Below are positions 61,043 to 64,000 of a DNA stretch of 64,000 bases, in pieces. The stretch covers positions 4,030,001 through 4,094,000 of the forward strand of contig NZ_CP114040.1 of the NCBI RefSeq assembly GCF_026965555.1. Direction: 5' to 3'. The DNA is from Nannocystis punicea. Its GTDB lineage: Bacteria > Myxococcota_A > Polyangia > Nannocystales > Nannocystaceae. Position 1 is the stretch's first letter, and each line of letters starts with the position of its first letter. Both the position numbers and the translations under genes were made by a program. Below the pieces are notes generated by a model. It worked only from the letters and a program-made list of their open reading frames with translations, searched no databases and was not told the DNA's origin.

Positions 61043-64000
61043 GTGCGCAAGGGACATGTCGGATCGGCAATGCGCCTTGGAGCATGTCTGTTCGCACATG
61101 TCCTGTTCGCCAGCCCCGCTCTCGCCGCCGCCGCGCCGACCCCGACGGTCAGCAAGGCCGGCAAGAAGCCCGGCAAGGCCGAGGAGAGCTCGATCAAGCC
61201 GGTCTACGACCCGCTGGCCGAGCTGCCGCTGCCGCCCGAGGACGACAGCGCCGGCGCCTTCGAGGAGCCCGGCGGGCTCACGCCCGAGCAGCGGATGGAG
61301 CAGTTCGACGTCAGCATGAGCCGGGCCGCGCGGTTCGAGCGCGAGGGTCGGCCGGACGACGCTCTGCGCGAGTACAACAACGCCCTCAAGCTACAGCCCG
61401 GCGACCCGGGCGCGCTGCGCGGGCGGGCCTACCTGCGGGCCCGTCGCGCGCGCGAGAACACCTGCCCGCGGCGAGCCATCGACGACCTCAAGCTGCTGCG
61501 CACCTACGACCCGCGCGGCCTGTGGCTGGCCGAGCGGCGCACCCTCGTCGAGTGGATGGGCCGCTGCGAGGAGCGCTACGACGACGAGCGGCTGAACCTC
61601 GCGCTCGAGATCGCCGAGCAGGACCCGCGCACCGAGGGGCGGCCGCCGGAGATCCGCTACACCGTCGCCTCCTTGCTGAGCCGCCAGGCCGAGAAGGCCG
61701 CCTCGACGCGCGAGCGCGACAGCCAGCGCGAGGCGGCGCTCAAGCAGCTCGACCTCTACCGCCGCGAGTGCGTCGCGGGCGGGCGCAAGCCGGGCGCCGA
61801 CGCGCTGCGGCTGCAGGCCGACCTGCTGCTCGAGCAGAACGACCTCGAGGGCGCGATCGCCATCAACGAGGAGCTCAGCGCCGCGTACCCCGGCACGCCG
61901 CTGGCCAAGCGGGCCAAGGAGCAGGTCGACGATCTGCGCCTGCAGGTCGAGCTCAACAAGCTCGAGAAGGAGCAGGGCGGGCGGCCGAGCGAGCTCGCCG
62001 AGCAGAGCTACCGGCGCGCGCTCGCGTCGATGCGGGCCGGCGATCTCGACGCCGCCGAGCGCGAGCTCCTGGCCGCGATCGAGAACTCGCCGTGGTACCC
62101 CAAGGCGCACTACACCCTCGGCGTCATCTATGCGCGCAAGGGCCGGATCCCCAAGGCAGTCGATCAGCTCAAGCTCGCAGTGCGCATGGATCGCTTCGAC
62201 TACGAGGCGCACATGGCTCTCGGCCTCGTCTACAAGAAGCAGTTCGCCGGGGCCGAGGACGTGCGGGCCATCGAGCACCTCGAGAAGGCGCTGCTGCTGC
62301 GCCCCGACCTGCATCACCTCCACATCCTGCTCGGCGAGCTCAACGCCCGCACCAACCGCGAGGCCGCGCGCCGGCACTACGAGCGGTTCCTCCGCACCGC
62401 GCCCGACGACGATCCCGATCGCGCGCAGGCCGAGCGCGCGCTCAAGGACCTCACGCAGGAGGTCAGCCCCGAGGAGCCGCTCTACCTCAACGAGCCGCCC
62501 GACAACCTCCAGCGCCTCGACCCGTCGCTGCAGCGCATGATCAACGAGGCCTACCTGCGCGTCTCGGAGGAAGGCGACCTCAATCAGGCCGAGAAGATCC
62601 TGCAGCGCGCGCGCGAGCGGTTCCGCAGCGAGCCGGTCGTCTACAACGAGCTCGCCAAGGTCGTCTACGCCCAGGGGCGCATCGGCGACGCGCGGCAGTT
62701 CTGGGAGCAGAGCCTCGCGCTCGCCGAGGAGCAGATGGAGGTCCACGAGCGCCTCGGCATCCTGCTCGAGCGCGACCTGCCGGCGCAGTCGACGGTGCAC
62801 CTGCGCCGCGCCGCCGAGCTCGGCTCGGCGACCGCCCGCTTCCGCCTGGCCAAGCGGCTGTGGGACGACTACCACCTGATCGAGGCCTCGGAGCAGCTCG
62901 ACCAGTTCCTGCGCGAGGCCGACGAGTACAACCTCCACTGGGACGCCGCGCACCGCCTGCGCGACCGCATGGACGCGACCTTCCTGCGGATCTACCTCGG
63001 CGCCGGCGCGCTCGCGTTCTTGCTGGTGGCGATCCCCGCGTGGCAGGTCTACCGCCGGCTGCGCGGGGCCTCGCTGGCGCAGATGCTCGAGCGGGCGCCG
63101 AAGAGCTTCCCCGAGGTCGCGCGGATCTTGAGCCTCATCCGCCACGAGATCCTCAAGCACAACACCTCCTTCCTGTCCGACGTCGGCCGCGCGCTCGAGA
63201 TGGACGAGCCCGACGCCGAGGCGCGCACTGCGGTGGTCGCCGCGCGGCTGTTCGGCGCCCCGCGCGACCGCGACGAGGCCACCCCGGCGCCGGGGCGCAG
63301 GTCACTGCGCGAGCGCGGGATCCACGGCCGCTTCCTCGGCTACGTCGACGAGCTGCAGAAGGTCGGCCGCAGCCACAACATCAACCTCAACCTCTACCGC
63401 AAGGACCCGATCTTCAGCGCCATGATCGCCGCCTTCGAGGACCTGCGCGGGCTCGAGGGGCTGCAGCGGGCGCCGAGCCGCGAGCGTCACGCGCTCAAGC
63501 TCGAGTGGGCCCGCCGGCTCAGCCGCAGCGGCCACGTCCTCGGCCGCAAGGCGTTCGAGGAGCTGTCCGGCGTCATCCGTTCGCTCTGCATCGTCGCCGT
63601 CGACCCGGCGACGATCCGCGAGATCTTCGCCCAGGTGGTCGCCGAGCCGCAGTTCGCCAAGGTGCAGATCGCCGAGCCGCAGATCGGCGGAGAGGGCGCC
63701 AAGATCCGCGTGTTCCACACCGACCTCGAGGACATCGTCACCAACGTGCTGCGCAACTCGTTGCAGTCGAGCGTGCTGTACGGGCCGAAGCCGATCGCCC
63801 TGGGCATCGACCTCGTCACCGAGATGGACGAGATCACCGGCCTGTCGACGCTGGCGATCCGGATCAAGGATCGCTCGACCGAGCAGCTGAGCAACGAGAT
63901 GTTGCGCGGTCGCTACGTCGAGCGCGGCATGGGCATCACCGCCGACCTCCTGTCGCGCTACGACGGCTCGATCGCCGTCGAGCCCGAGCGCGGCTGGCAG
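61043..64000 (+). CDS. TPR-containing histidine-kinase-like protein, C-terminal end beyond the window
   Basis: Runs past 64000; 986 codons are seen. Start at GTG 61043 or ATG 61070; either gives a signal peptide (MRLGACLFAHVLFASPALA) coded largely by a five-box array. TPR repeats span about 80-610 (SRAARFEREGRPDDALREYNNALKLQP, AHYTLGVIYARKGRIPKAVDQLKLAVRMD). A membrane helix (IYLGAGALAFLLVAIPAWQVYRRL) lies near 655. The cytoplasmic part has RHEILKHNTSFLSDVGRAL (possible phosphoacceptor His), EDIVTNVLRNSLQSSVL (N-box) and GITADLLSRYDGSI (a C-terminal glycine box). Periplasmic TPRs with an inner kinase suggest a sensor, probably the partner of the sigma-54 activator just upstream. Confidence 0.85.
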   Translation, partial: MRKGHVGSAMRLGACLFAHVLFASPALAAAAPTPTVSKAGKKPGKAEESSIKPVYDPLAELPLPPEDDSAGAFEEPGGLTPEQRMEQFDVSMSRAARFEREGRPDDALREYNNALKLQPGDPGALRGRAYLRARRARENTCPRRAIDDLKLLRTYDPRGLWLAERRTLVEWMGRCEERYDDERLNLALEIAEQDPRTEGRPPEIRYTVASLLSRQAEKAASTRERDSQREAALKQLDLYRRECVAGGRKPGADALRLQADLLLEQNDLEGAIAINEELSAAYPGTPLAKRAKEQVDDLRLQVELNKLEKEQGGRPSELAEQSYRRALASMRAGDLDAAERELLAAIENSPWYPKAHYTLGVIYARKGRIPKAVDQLKLAVRMDRFDYEAHMALGLVYKKQFAGAEDVRAIEHLEKALLLRPDLHHLHILLGELNARTNREAARRHYERFLRTAPDDDPDRAQAERALKDLTQEVSPEEPLYLNEPPDNLQRLDPSLQRMINEAYLRVSEEGDLNQAEKILQRARERFRSEPVVYNELAKVVYAQGRIGDARQFWEQSLALAEEQMEVHERLGILLERDLPAQSTVHLRRAAELGSATARFRLAKRLWDDYHLIEASEQLDQFLREADEYNLHWDAAHRLRDRMDATFLRIYLGAGALAFLLVAIPAWQVYRRLRGASLAQMLERAPKSFPEVARILSLIRHEILKHNTSFLSDVGRALEMDEPDAEARTAVVAARLFGAPRDRDEATPAPGRRSLRERGIHGRFLGYVDELQKVGRSHNINLNLYRKDPIFSAMIAAFEDLRGLEGLQRAPSRERHALKLEWARRLSRSGHVLGRKAFEELSGVIRSLCIVAVDPATIREIFAQVVAEPQFAKVQIAEPQIGGEGAKIRVFHTDLEDIVTNVLRNSLQSSVLYGPKPIALGIDLVTEMDEITGLSTLAIRIKDRSTEQLSNEMLRGRYVERGMGITADLLSRYDGSIAVEPERGWQ
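61054..61115. repeat. Box array, 4-5 boxes, coding a signal peptide
   Basis: Boxes acatgt (61054), caatgc (61068), gcatgt (61082), acatgt (61096) and weaker ccagcc (61110); the fifth also appears at 16240. Covers the signal peptide of the TPR kinase-like protein. Confidence 0.85.

Overview
The window is one 64 kb stretch of very GC-rich bacterial DNA with strong GC3 bias. Several things point to a myxobacterium of the Nannocystis/Polyangia type: many exported lipoproteins with Thr/Asp/Gly-rich linkers behind the lipobox, a Ser/Thr kinase fused to a sulfatase-modifying-factor domain, sigma-54 machinery, and an rpoN-hpf-hprK-rapZ-PTS cluster. The organism call is an inference; there is no rRNA gene in the window to anchor it. 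I found no tRNA, rRNA, CRISPR array, insertion sequence or prophage.

Layout. 1-8.8 kb (minus strand): an M16 zinc peptidase lipoprotein (cut by the window start), a small frame-disrupted gene, an SppA protease with a barrel-like N-terminus, a GroES-like protein, a VWA membrane protein, a DUF4159-type protein and two CAP-domain lipoproteins. 9.1-14.5 kb: kptA (plus strand), a small lipoprotein, fabH, a CxxCH lipoprotein and an SLT-like exported protein (all minus). 14.9-22.1 kb (minus): a cobalamin-riboswitch-controlled uptake operon with a TonB receptor (apparently frameshifted), two paralogous lipoproteins, btuF and btuC. 22.3-28.9 kb (plus): a metalloprotease lipoprotein, a TerB-like protein, rpoZ, a small lipoprotein, a biotin carboxylase and pyrG. 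29.1-36.7 kb (plus): rpoN, hpf, hprK, rapZ, an EIIA-Man-type protein, ptsH, ptsI and an alpha/beta hydrolase, with stop/start overlaps from rapZ onward. This looks like a regulatory PTS with no sugar-transporting EIIBC. 36.7-49.2 kb: a giant peptidase/propeller/barrel protein, a low-complexity exported protein (minus), the kinase-FGE fusion, polA, a small conserved protein (minus) and cca. 49.7-58.2 kb: envelope proteins, tsaB-rseP, bioA and lipoproteins. 58.3-64 kb (plus): a winged-helix-like protein, a helical protein, a sigma-54 activator and a TPR histidine kinase-like protein that runs off the end.

The most unusual signal is a family of short dispersed repeats, seen at about 41 places. 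A 6-nt box (ACATGT, ACCTGT, ACAGGT, AGCTGT and near variants) recurs at exactly 14-nt spacing with an 8-nt GC-rich spacer (often CC....GG). Two boxes make a 20-nt imperfect palindrome; tandem arrays of three to six boxes occur. The arrays lie between genes, at gene ends, inside signal peptides and inside core enzymes such as HprK, FabH, PolA, BioA and SppA, where they are translated. One sits exactly where the TonB receptor changes frame. I know of no described family with this structure. It recalls the Rickettsia palindromic elements, which also insert into reading frames, but the unit and period are different.
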